A stretch of DNA of 64,000 bases from Petrolisthes cinctipes. Lineage: Eukaryota; Arthropoda; Malacostraca; Decapoda; Porcellanidae. Positions 36,676 through 48,920 of this stretch are shown here, one piece after another. Numbering within the stretch: the first letter of the stretch is position 1; each line of letters opens with the position of its first letter. The notes beneath the pieces are model-generated. The model was not told the origin of the DNA and searched no databases. It saw nothing but the letters and a program-made list of their open reading frames with translations. A program made the position numbers and the translations under genes. Where the stretch lies: the NCBI GenBank assembly GCA_033782935.1, contig JAWQEG010000377.1:806001-870000 (forward strand), read 5' to 3'.

Positions 36676-37824
36676 GGTCCCAGAAGGTATCTGTACATGC
36701 CTACTCCGTGTTAGAGTATTTTCAAAATTCAGGCCCAAAACATGCTGAAAATCGATATTTTTGGTGCCCAAAGTCAATATGTGCATGTATCTTCTGTACC
36801 CGTTTATATCTCAAATTCAGGCTCAAAACACCCGAAAATTCAATATTTTGGGGTCCCAGAAGCAATCTGTACATGCCTACTCAGTGCTAGAATATTTTCA
36901 AAATATAGGCTAAAAACATGCTAAAAATCGATCTTTTAGGTGCCAAAAAGTCGATATCTCAAATTCAGTCCCAAAACACCCGAAAATTCGATATTTAGGG
37001 GTCCCAGAAGCGATCTGTATATGCCTACTCCGTGTTAGAGTATTTTCAAAATACATGCTCAAAACATACTGAAAATCGATATTTTAGATGCCCAAAGTCA
37101 ATATGTGCATGTATCTTCTGTACCCGTTTATATCTCAAATTCAGGCTCAAAACACCCGAAAATTCAATATTTTGGGGTCCCAGAAGCAATCTGTACATGC
37201 CTACACAGTGCTAGAATATTTTCAAAATATAGGCTGAAAACATGCTAAAAATCGACATTTTAGGTGCCAAAAACTCGATATCTCAAATTCAGTCCCAAAA
37301 CACCCGAAAATTCGATATTTAGAGGTCACAGAAGGTATCTGTACATGCTTACTCCGTGTTAGAGTATTTTCAAAATACAGGCCAAAAACATACTGAAAAT
37401 CGATCTTTTAGGTGCTTAAAAGTCGATATGTGCATGCATCTTCTGTACCCGTTTATATCTCAAATTCTGGCCCTAAACACCCGAAAATTCGATATTTTGG
37501 GGTCCCCGAAGCGATCTGTACATGCCTACTCCGTGTTAGAGTATTTTCAAAATTCAGGCCCAAAACATGCTGAAAATCGATATTTTTGGTGCCAAAAGTC
37601 AATATGTGCATGTATCTTCTGTACCCGTTTATATCTCAAATTCAGGCTCAAAACACCCGAAAATTCAATATTTTGGGGTCCCAGAAGCAATCTGTACATG
37701 CCTACTCAGTGCTAGAATATTTTCAAAATATAGGCTAAAAACATGCTAAAAATCGATCTTTTAGGTGCCAAAAAGTCGATATCTCAAATTCAGTCCCAAA
37801 ACACCCGAAAATTCGATATGTAGG
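36676..37824. repeat. Block 18: B2-C, h-C and A2-B2-C
   Basis: Units start at 36676 (324 bp), 37000 (A/B hybrid plus C, 324 bp) and 37324 (501 bp). Homology to the first large copy ends at 36788. Local markers are 'ctgtatatgcc', 'gccaaaaactcg', 'ggtcacagaagg' with 'gcttactccg', and 'ggtccccgaag'. Positions 36676-37323 resemble 47271-47918 (offset 10,595), and 37000 to about 37490 resembles 44639-45130 (offset 7,639). Confidence 0.87.
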
Positions 37825-40520
37825 GGTCCCAGAAGCGATCTGTACATGCCTACTCCGTGTTAGAGTATTTTCAAAATACATGCTCAAAACATACTGAAAA
37901 TCGATCTTTTAGATGCACAAAAGTCGATATGTGCATGCATCTTCAGTTCCTGTTTATATCTCAAATTCAGGCTCAAAACACCCGAAAATTCAATATTTTG
38001 GGGTCCCAGAAGCAATCTGTACATGCCTACTCAGTGTTAGAGTATTTTCAAAATACAGGCCCAAAACATGCTGAAAATCGATATTTTAGATGCCCAAAGT
38101 CAATATGTGCATGTATCTTCTGTACCCGTTTATATCTCAAATTAAGGCTCAAAACACCCGAAAATTCAATATTTTGGGGTTCCAGAAGCAATCTGTACAG
38201 TGCTAGAATATTTTCAAAATATAGGCTAAAAACATGCTAAAAATCGATCTTTTAAGTGCCAAAAAGTCGATATCTCAAATTCAGTCCCAAAACACCCGAA
38301 AATTCGATATTTAGAGGTCCCAGAAGCGATCTGTACATGCCTACTCCGTGTTAGAGTATTTTCAAAATACAGGCCAAAAACATACTGAAAATCGATCTTT
38401 TAGGGGCCCAAAAGTCGATATGTGCATGCATCTTCTGTACCCGTTTATATCTCAAATTCTGGCCCTAAACTGAAAATCGATCTTTTTGGTGCACAAAAGT
38501 CGATATGTGCATGCATCTTCAGTACCCGTTTATATCTCAAATTCAGGCTCAAAACACCCGAAAATTCGATATTTTGGGGTCCCAGAAGCGATCTGTACAT
38601 GCCTACTCCGTGTTAGAGTATTTTCAAAATACAGGCCCAAAACATGCTGAAAATCGATATTTTTGGTGCCCAAAATCAATATGTGCATGTATCTTCTGTA
38701 CCCGTTTATATCTCAAATTCAGTCCCAAAACACCCGAAAATTCGATATTTAGGGGTCCCAGAAGCGATCTGTACATGCCTACTCCGTGTTAGAGTATTTT
38801 CAAAATACATGCTCAAAACATACTGAAAATCGATCTTTTAGGTGCACAAAAGTCGATATGTGCATGCATCTTCAGTACCGGTTTATATCTTAAATTCAGG
38901 CTCAAAACCCCCGAAAATTTTGGTGCCCAAAATCAATATGTGCATGTATCTTCTGTATCCGTTTATATCTCAAATTCAGTCCCAAAACACCCGAAAATTC
39001 GATATTTAGGGGTCCCAGAAGCGATCTGTACATGCCTACTCCGTGTTAGAGTATTTTCAAAATTCAGGCCCAAAACCTGCTAAAAATCGATATTTTTGGT
39101 GCCCAAAGTCAATATGTGCATGTATCTTCTGTACCCGTTTATATCTCAAATTCAGGCTCAAAACACCCGAAAATTCAATATTTTGGGGTCCCAGAAGCAA
39201 TCTGTACATGCCTACTCAGTGCTAGAATATTTTCAAAATATAGGCTAAAAACATGCTAAAAATCGATCTTTTAGGAGCCAAAAAGTCGATATCTCAAATT
39301 CAGTCCCAAAACACCCGAAAATTCGATATTTAGGGTTCCCAGAAGCGATCTGTACATGGCTACTCCGTGTTAGAGTATTTTCAAAATACATGCTCAAAAC
39401 ATACTGAAAATCGATCTTTTAGATGCACAAAAGTCGATATGTGCATGCATCTTCAGTTCCTGTTTATATCTCAAATTCAGGCTCAAAACACCCGAAAATT
39501 CAATATTTTGGGGTCCCAGAAGCAATCTGTACATGCCTACTCAGTGTTAGAGTATTTTCAAAATACAGGCCCAAAACATGCTGAAAATCGATATTTTAGA
39601 TGCCCAAAGTCAATATGTGCATGTATCTTCTGTACCCGTTTATATCTCAAATTAAGGCTCAAAACACCCGAAAATTCAATATTTTGGGGTTCCAGAAGCA
39701 ATCTGTACAGTGCTAGAATATTTTCAAAATATAGGCTAAAAACATGCTAAAAATCGATCTTTTAAGTGCCAAAAAGTCGATATCTCAAATTCAGTCCCAA
39801 AACACCCGAAAATTCGATATTTAGAGGTCCCAGAAGCGATCTGTACATGCCTACTCCGTGTTAGAGTATTTTCAAAATACAGGCCAAAAACATACTGAAA
39901 ATCGATCTTTTAGGGGCCCAAAAGTCGATATGTGCATGCATCTTCTGTACCCGTTTATATCTCAAATTCTGGCCCTAAACTGAAAATCGATCTTTTTGGT
40001 GCACAAAAGTCGATATGTGCATGCATCTTCAGTACCCGTTTATATCTCAAATTCAGGCTCAAAACACCCGAAAATTCGATATTTTGGGGTCCCAGAAGCG
40101 ATCTGTACATGCCTACTCCGTGTTAGAGTATTTTCAAAATACAGGCCCAAAACATGCTGAAAATCGATATTTTTGGTGCCCAAAATCAATATGTGCATGT
40201 ATCTTCTGTACCCGTTTATATCTCAAATTCAGTCCCAAAACACCCGAAAATTCGATATTTAGGGGTCCCAGAAGCGATCTGTACATGCCTACTCCGTGTT
40301 AGAGTATTTTCAAAATACATGCTCAAAACATACTGAAAATCGATCTTTTAGGTGCACAAAAGTCGATATGTGCATGCATCTTCAGTACCGGTTTATATCT
40401 TAAATTCAGGCTCAAAACCCCCGAAAATTTTGGTGCCCAAAATCAATATGTGCATGTATCTTCTGTATCCGTTTATATCTCAAATTCAGTCCCAAAACAC
40501 CCGAAAATTCGATATTTAGG
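37825..40520. repeat. Block 19: 1,510 bp tandem duplication with fused monomers
   Basis: Copy one (37825-39334) is A1-B1-C138 (491), a fused A2/A1 (38316, 262 bp), B' (38578), a fused A/B' (38754, 257 bp) and B2-C (39011, 324 bp). Copy two (39335-40520) repeats the first four units and then enters an A1-B1-C trimer. Both copies share 'cttcagttcctg', 'ttaggggcccaaaag' and 'caaattaaggc'. A third copy lies at 48921-50106. Confidence 0.9.
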
Positions 40521-42023
40521 GGTCCCAGAAGCGATCTGTACATGCCTACTCCGTGTTAGAGTATTTTCAAAATACATGCTCAAAACATACTGAAAATCGA
40601 TCTTTTAGGTGCACAAAAGTCGATATGTGCATGCATCTTCAGTACCCGTTTATATCTCAAATTCAGGCTCAAAACACCCGAAAATTCAATATTTTGGGGT
40701 CCCAGAAGCAATCTGTACATGCCTACTCAGTGTTAGAGTATTTTCAAAATACAGGCCCAAAACATGCTGAAAATCGATATTTTAGATGCCCAAAGTCAAT
40801 ATGTGCATGTATTTTCTGTACCCGTTTATATCTCAAATTCAGGCTCAAAACACCAGAAAATTCAATATTTTGGGGTCCCAGAAGCAATCTGTACATGCCT
40901 ACAGAGTGCTAGAATATTTTCAAAATATATGCTAAAAACATGCTAAAAATCGACATTTTAGGTGTCAAAAAATCGATATCTCAAATTCAGTCCCAAAACA
41001 CCCGAAAATTCTATATTTAGAGGTTCCAGAAGGTATCTGTACATGCCTACTCCGTGTTATAGTATTTTCAAAATACAGACCAAAAACGTACTGAAAATCG
41101 ATCTTTTAGGTGCCCAAAAGTCGATATGTGCATGCATCTTCTGTACCCGTTTATATCTCAAATTCTGGCCCTAAACACCCGAAAATTCGATATTTTGGGG
41201 TCCCAGAAGCGATCTGTACATGCCTACTCCGTGTTAGAGTATTTTCAAAATTCAGGCCCAAAACCTGCTAAAAATCGATATTTTTGGTGCCCAAAGTCAA
41301 TATGTGCATGTATCTTCTGTACCCGTTTATATCTCAAATTCAGGCTCAAAACACCAGAAAATTCAATATTTTGGGGTCCCAGAAGCAATCTGTACATGCC
41401 TACTCAGTGCTAGAATATTTTCAAAATATAGGCTAAAAACATGGTAAAAATCGATCTTTTAGGAGCCAAAAAGTCGATATCTCAAATTCAGTCCCAAAAC
41501 ACCCGAAAATTCGATATTTAGGGGTCCCAGAAGCGATCTGTACATGGCTACTCCGTGTTAGAGTATTTTCAAAATACATGCTCAAAACATACTGAAAATC
41601 GATCTTTTAGGTGCACAAAAGTCGATATGTGTATGCATCTTCAGTACCCGTTTATATCTCAAATTCAGGCTCAAAACACCCGAAAATTCAATATTTTGGG
41701 GTCCCAGAAGCAATCTGTACATGCCTACTCAGTGTTAGAGTATTTTCAAAATACCGGCCCAAAACATGCTGAAAATCGATATTTTAGATGCCCAAAGTCA
41801 ATATGTGCATGTATCTTCTGTACCCGTTTATATCTCAAATTTAGGCTCAAAACACCCGAAAATTCAATATTTTGGGGTCCCAGAAGCAATCTGTACATGC
41901 CTACACAGTGCTAGAATATATTCAAAATATAGGCTAAAAATATGCTAAAAATCGACATTTTAGGTGCCAAAAAGTCGATATCTCAAATTCAGTCCCAAAA
42001 CACCCAAAAATTCGATATTTAGA
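40521..42023. repeat. Block 20: three trimers
   Basis: Units start at 40521 (A1-B1-C), 41022 (A2-B2-C) and 41523 (A1-B1-C). Local markers include 'gtattttctgtaccc', 'cctacagagtgct', 'gttatagtatt', 'aacctgctaaaaatcg' and 'atatattcaaaat'. The block is repeated at 50107-51609 (offset 9,586). Confidence 0.88.
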
Positions 42024-43822
42024 GGTCCCAGAAGGTATCTGTACATGCCTACTCCGTGATAGAGTATTTTCAAAATACAGGCCAAAAACATACTGAAAAT
42101 CGATCTTTTAGGTGCCCAAAAGTCGATATGTGCATGCATCTTCTGTACCCGTTTATATCTCAAATTCTGGCCCTAAACACCCGAAAATTCGATATTTTGG
42201 GGTCCCAGAAGCGATCTGTACATGCCTACTCCGTGTTAGAGTATTTTCAAAATACATGCTCAAAACATACTGAAAATCGATCTTTTAGGTGCACAAAACT
42301 CGATATGTGCATGCATCTTCAGTACCCGTTTATATCTCAAATTCAGGCTCAAAACACCCGAAAATTCAATATTTTGGGGTCCCAGAAGCAATCTGTACAG
42401 TGCTAGAATATTTTCAAAATATAAGCTAAAAACATGCTAAAAATCGATCTTTTAGGTGCCAAAAAGTCGATATCTCAAATTCAGTCCCAAAACACCCGAA
42501 AATTCGATATTTAGGGGTCCCAGAAGCGATCTGTACATGCCTACTCCGTGTTAGAGTATTTTCAAAATACATGCTCAAAACATACTGAAAATCGATCTTT
42601 TAGGTGCACAAAAGTCGATATGTGCATGCATCTTCAGTTCCCGTTTACATCTCAAATTCAGGCTCAAAACACCCGAAAATTCAATATTTTGGGGTCCCAG
42701 AAGCAATCTGTACAGTGCTAGAATATTTTCAAAATATAGGCTAAAAACATGCTAAAAATCGATCTTTTAGGTGCCAAAAAGTCGATATCTCAAATTCAGT
42801 CCCAAAACACCCGAAAATTCGATATTTAGAGGTCCCAGAAGGTATCTGTACATGCCTACTCCGTGTTAGAGTATTTTCAAAATACAGGCCAAAAACATAC
42901 TGAAAATCGATCTTTTAGGTGCCCAAAAGTCGATATGTGCATGCATCTTCTGTACCCGTTTATATCTCAATTTCTGGCCCTAAACACCCGAAAATTCGAT
43001 ATTTTGGGGTCCCAGAAGCGATCTGTACATGCCTACTCCGTGTTAGAGTATTTTCAAAATTCAGGCCCAAAACATGCTGAAAATCGATATTTGTGGTGCC
43101 CAAAGTCAATATGTGCATGTATCTTCTGTACCCGTTTATATCTCAAATTCAGGCTCAAAACACCCGAAAATTCAATATTTTGGGGTCCCAGAAGCAATTT
43201 GTACAGTGCTAGAATATTTTCAAAATATAGGCTAAAAACATGCTAAAAATCGATCTTTTAGGTGCCAAAAAGTCGATATCTCAAATTCAGTCCCAAAACA
43301 CCCGAAAATTCGATATTTAGGGGTCCCAGAAGCGATCTGTACATGCCTACTAGGTGTTAGAGTATTTTCAAAATACATGCTCAAAACATACTGAAAATCG
43401 ATCTTTTAGGTGCACAAAAGTCGATATGTGCATGCATCTTCAGTACCCGTTTATATCTCAAATTCAGGCTCAAAACACCCGAAAATTCAATATTTTGGGG
43501 TCCCAGAAGCAATCTGTACATGCCTACTCAGTGTTAGAGTATTTTCAAAATACAGGCCCAAAACATGCTGAAAATCGATATTTTAGATGCCCAAAGTCAA
43601 TATGTGCATGTATCTTCTGTACCCATTTATATCTCAAATTCAGGCTCAAAACACCCGAAAATTCAATATTTTGGGGTCCCAGAAGCAATCTGTACATGCC
43701 TACACAGTGATAGAATATTTTCAAAATATAGGCTAAAAACATGCTAAAAATCGATCTTTTAGGTGCCAAAAAATCGATATCTCAAATTCAGTCCCAAAAC
43801 ACCCGAAAATTAGATATTTAGA
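42024..43822. repeat. Block 21: A2-A1-C138, A1-C138, A2-B2-C138, A1-B1-C
   Basis: Monomers start at 42024 (A2 with 'ccgtgatagag'), 42201 (A1 with 'gcacaaaactcg') and 42378 (C138 with 'atataagct'). Units follow at 42516 (A1-C138), 42831 (A2-B2-C138) and 43322 (A1-B1-C). Two adjacent A monomers of different subtype imply loss of B2-C between them. Positions 42378-42830 resemble 46818-47270 (offset 4,440). Confidence 0.86.
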
Positions 43823-45462
43823 GGTCCCAGAAGGTATCTGTACATGCCTACTCCGTGTTAGAGTATTTTCAAAATACAGGCCAAAAACATACTGAAAATC
43901 GATCTTTTAGGTGCCCAAAAGTCGATATGTGCATGCATCTTCTGTACCCGTTTATATCTCAAATTCTGACCCTAAACACCGGAAAATTCGATATTTTGGG
44001 GTCCCAGAAGCGATCTGTACATGCCTACTCCGTGTTGGAGTATTTTCAAAATTCAGGCCCAAAAAATGCTGAAAATCGATATTTTTGGTGCCCAAAGTCA
44101 ATATGAGCATGCATCTTCAGTTCCCGTTTACATCTCAAATACAGGCTCAAAACACCCGAAAATTCAATATTTTGGGGTCCCAGAAGCAATCTGTACAGTG
44201 CTAGAATATTTTCAAAATATAGGCTAAAAACATGCTAAAAATCGATCTTTTAGGTGCCAAAAAGTCGATATCTCAAATTCAGTCCCAAAACACCCGAAAA
44301 TTCGATATTTAGAGGTACCAGAAGGTATCTGTACATGCCTACTCCGTGTTAGAGTATTTTCTAAATACAGGCCAATAACATACTGAAAATCGATCTTTTA
44401 GGTGCCCAAAAGTCGATATGTGCATGTATCTTCTGTACCCGTTTATATCTCAAATTCTGGCCCTAAACACCCGAAAATTCGATATTTTGGGGTCCCAGAA
44501 GCGATCTGTACATGCCTACTCCGTGTTAGAGTATTTTCAAAATATAGGCTAAAAACATGCTAAAAATCGATCTTTTAGGTGCCAAAAAGTCGATATCTCA
44601 AATTCAGTCCCAAAACACCCGAAAATTCGATATTTAGGGGTCCCAGAAGCGATCTGTATATGCCTACTCCGTGTTAGAGTATTTTCAAAATACATGCTCA
44701 AAACATACTGAAAATCGATATTTTAGATGCCCAAAGTCAATATGTGCATGTATCTTCTGTACCCGTTTATATCTCAAATTCAGGCTCAAAACACCCGAAA
44801 ATTCAATATTTTGGGGTCCCAGAAGCAATCTGTACATGCCTACACAGTGCTAGAATATTTTCAAAATATAGGCTAAAAACATGCTAAAAATCGACATTTT
44901 AGGTGCCAAAAACTCGATATCTCAAATTCCGTCCCAAAACACCCGAAAATTCGATATTTAGAGGTCACAGAAGGTATCTGTACATGCTTACTCCGTGTTA
45001 GAGTATTTTCAAAATACAGGCCAAAAACATACTGAAAATCGATCTTTTAGGTGCTTAAAAGTCGATATGTGCATGCATCTTCTGTACCCGTTTATATCCA
45101 AATTCTGGCCCTAAACACCCGAAAATTCGATATTTTGGGGTCCCAGAAGCGATCTGTACATGCCTACTCCGTGTTAGAGTATTTTCAAAATTCAGGCCCA
45201 AAACATGCTGAAAATCGATATTTTTGGTGCCCAAAGTCAATATGTGCATGTATCTTCTGTACCCGTTTATATCTCAAATTCAGGCTCAAAACACCCGAAA
45301 ATTCAATATTTTGGGGTCCCAGAAGCGATCTGTACATGCCTACTCAGTGCTAGAATATTTTCAAAATATAGGCTAAAAATATGCTGAAAATCGATCTTTT
45401 AGGTGCCAAAAAGTCGATATCTCAAATTCAGTCCCAAAACACACGAAAATTCGATATTTAGG
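43823..45462. repeat. Block 22: trimers with B/A and A/C hybrids
   Basis: Units start at 43823 (A2, hybrid, C138), 44314 (A2-C), 44639 (h-C) and 44963 (A2-B2-C, 500 bp). The hybrid at 44000 has a B2 front and an A1 back ('gcatgcatcttcagttcccg'), as if 314 bp of a pentamer were removed. The C at 44491 starts like A or B ('ccgtgttagag'). The A at 44963 has lost one base in 'tatatccaaattc'. Confidence 0.84.
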
Positions 45463-47270
45463 GGTCCCAGAAGCGATCTGTACATGCCTACTCCGTGTTA
45501 GAGTATTTTCAAAATACATGCTCAAAACATACTGAAAATCGATCTTTTAGGTGCACAAAAGTCGATATGTGCATTTATCTTCAGTACCCGTTTATATCTC
45601 AAATTCAGGCTCAAAACACCCGAAAATTCAATATTTTGGGGTCCCAGAAGCAATCTCTACATGCCTACTCAGTGTTAGAGTATTTTCAAAATACAGGCCC
45701 AAAACATGCTGAAAATCGATATTTTAGATGCCCAAAGTCAATATGTGCATGTATCTTCTGTACCCGTTTATATCTCAAATTCAGGCTCAAAACACCCAAA
45801 AATTCAATATTTTGGGGTCCCAGAAGCAATCTGTACATGCCTACACAGTGCTAGAATATTTTCAAAATATAGGCTAAAAACATGCTACAAATCGACATTT
45901 TAGGTGCCAAAAAAACGATATCTCAAATTCAGTCCCAAAACACCCGAAAATTCGATATTTAGAGGTCCCAGAAGGTATCTGTACATGCCTACTCCGTGTT
46001 AGAGTATTTTCAAAATACAGGCCAAAAACATACTGAAAATCGATCTTTTAGGTGCCCAAAAGTCGATATGTGCATGCATCTTCTGTACCCGTTTATATCT
46101 CAAATTCTAGCCCTAAACCCCCGAAAATTCGATATTTTGGGGTCCCCGAAGCGATCTGTACATGCCTACTCCGTGTTAGAGTATTTTAAAAATTCAGGCC
46201 CAAAACATGCTGAAAATCGATATTTTTGGTGCCCAAAGTCAATATGTGCATGTATCTTCTGTACCCGTTTATATCTCAAATTCAGGCTCAAAACACCCGA
46301 AAATTCAATATTTAGGGGTCCCAGAAGCAATCTGTACATGCCTACTCAGTGCTAGAATATTTTCAAAATATAGGCTAAAAACATGCTAAAAATCGATCTT
46401 TTAGGTGCCAAAAAGTCGATATCTCAAATTCAGTCCCAAAACACCCGAAAATTCGATATTTAAGGGTCCCAGAAGCGATCTGTACATGCCTACTCCGTGT
46501 GAGAGTATTTTCAAAATACAGGCCAAAAACATACTGAAAATCAATCTTTTAGGTGCCCAAAAGTCGATATGTGCATGCATCTTCTGTACCCGTTTATATC
46601 TCAAATTCTAGCCCTAAACACCCGAAAATTCGATATTTTGGGGTCCCAGAAGCGATCTGTACATGCCTACTCCGTGTTAGAGTATTTTCAAAATTCAGGC
46701 CCAAAACATGCTGAAAATCGATATTTTTGGTGCCCAAAGTCAATATGTGCATGTATCTTCTGTACCAGTTTATATCTCAAATTCAGGCTCAAAACACCCG
46801 AAAATTCAATATTTTGGGGTCCCAGAAGCAATCTGTACAGTGCTAGAATATTTTCAAAATATAAGCTAAAAACATGCTAAAAATCGATCTTTTAGGTGCC
46901 AAAAAGTCGATATCTCAAATTCAGTCCCAAAACACCCGAAAATTCGATATTTAGGGGTCCCAGAAGCGATCTGTACATGCCTACTCCGTGTTAGAGTATT
47001 TTCAAAATACATGCTCAAAACATACTGAAAATCGATCTTTTAGGTGCACAAAAGTCGATATGTGCATGCATCTTCAGTTCCCGTTTACATCTCAAATTCA
47101 GGCTCAAAACACCCGAAAATTCAATATTTTGGGGTCCCAGAAGCAATCTGTACAGTGCTAGAATATTTTCAAAATATAGGCTAAAAACATGCTAAAAATC
47201 GATCTTTTAGGTGCCAAAAAGTCGATATCTCAAATTCAGTCCCAAAACACCCGAAAATTCGATATTTAGA
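45463..47270. repeat. Block 23: two trimers and an 806 bp pentamer
   Basis: Units start at 45463 (A1-B1-C), 45964 (A2-B2-C), 46465 (A2-B2-C138) and 46956 (A1-C138). Private changes include 'gcatttatcttc', 'aaaaaaacgatatc', 'ttctagccctaaac' (shared with 48740) and 'ccgtgtgagag'. Confidence 0.86.
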
Positions 47271-48920
47271 GGTCCCAGAAGGTATCTGTACATGCCTACT
47301 CCGTGTTAGAGTATTTTCAAAATTCAGGCCCAAAACATGCTGAAAATCGATATTTTTGGTGCCCAAAGTCAATATGTGCATATATCTTCTGTACCCGTTT
47401 ATATCTCAAATTCAGGCTCAAAACACCCGAAAATTCAATATTTTGGGGTCCCAGAAGCAATCTGTACATGCCTACTCAGTGCTAGAATATTTTCAAAATA
47501 TAGGCTAAAAACATGCTAAAAATCGATCTTTTAGGTGCCAAAAAGTCGATATCTCAAATTCAGTCCCAAAACACCCGAAAATTCGATATTTAGGGGTCCT
47601 AGAAGCGATCTGTATATGTCTACTCCGTGTTAGAGTATTTTCAAAATACATGCTCAAAACATACTGAAAATCGATATTTTAGATGCCCAAAGTCAATATG
47701 TGCATGTATCTTCTGTACCCGTTTATATCTTAAATTCAGGCTCAAAACACCCGAAAATTCAATATTTTGGGGTCCCAGAAGCAATCTGTACATGCCTACA
47801 CAGTGCTAGAATATTTTCAAAATATAGGCTAAAAACATGCTAAAAATCGATCTTTTAGGTGCCAAAAAGTCGATATCTCAAATTCAGTCCCAAAACACCC
47901 GAAAATTCGATATTTAGGGTTCCCAGAAGCGATCTGTACATGCCTACTCCGTATTAGAGTATTTTCAAAATACAAGCTCAAAACATACTGAAAATCGATC
48001 TTTTAGGTACACAAAAGTCGATATGTGCATGCATCTTCTGTACCCGTTTATATCTCAAATTCTGGCCTTAAACACCCGAAAATTCGAAATTTTGGGGTCC
48101 CAGAAGCGATCTGTACATGCCTACTCAGTGTTAGAGTATTTTCAAAATTCAGGCCCAAAACATGCTGAAAATCGATATTTTTGGTGCCCAAAGTCAATAT
48201 GTGCATGAATCTTCTGTACCTGTTTATATCTCAAATTCAGGCTCAAAACACCCGAAAATTCAATATTTTGGGGTCCCAGAAGCAATCTGTACATGCCTAC
48301 TCAGTGTTAGAGTATTTTCAAAATACAGGCCCAAAACATGCTGAAAATCGATATTTTAGATGCCCAAAGTCAATATGTGCATGTATCTTCTGTACCCGTT
48401 TATATCTCAAATTCAGGCTCAAAACACCCGAAAATTCAATATTTTGGGGTCCCAGAAGCAATCTGTATATGCCTACACAGTGCTAGAATATTTTCAAAAT
48501 ATAGGCTAAAAACATGCTACAAATCGACATTTTAGGTGCCAAAAAATCGATATCTCAAATTCAGTCCCAAAACACCCGAAAATTCGATATTTAGAGGTCC
48601 CAGAAGGTATCTGTACATGCCTACTCCGTGTTAGAGTATTTTCAAAATACAGGCCAAAAACATACTGAAAATCGATCTTTTAGGTGCCCAAAAGTCGATA
48701 TGTGCATGTATCTTCTGTACCCGTTTATATCTCAAATTCTAGCCCTAAACACCCGAAAATTCGATATTTTGGGGTCCCCGAAGCGATCTGTACATGCCTA
48801 CTCAGTGCTAGAATATTTTCAAAATATAGGCTAAAAACATGCTAAAAATCGATCTTTTAGGTGCCAAAAAGTCGATATCTCAAATTCAGTCCCAAAACAC
48901 CCGAAAATTCGATATTTAGG
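47271..48920. repeat. Block 24: B2-C, h-C, tetramer A-B2-B1-C, A2-C
   Basis: Units start at 47271 (324 bp), 47595 (324 bp), 47919 (677 bp) and 48596 (325 bp). The tetramer has the same composition as those at 8928 and 31929 but different point changes ('aatacaagctc', 'ggtacacaaaag', 'gcatgaatcttc'). The final A2-C is an A2 joined directly to a C with 'ggtccccgaag'. Confidence 0.86.
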
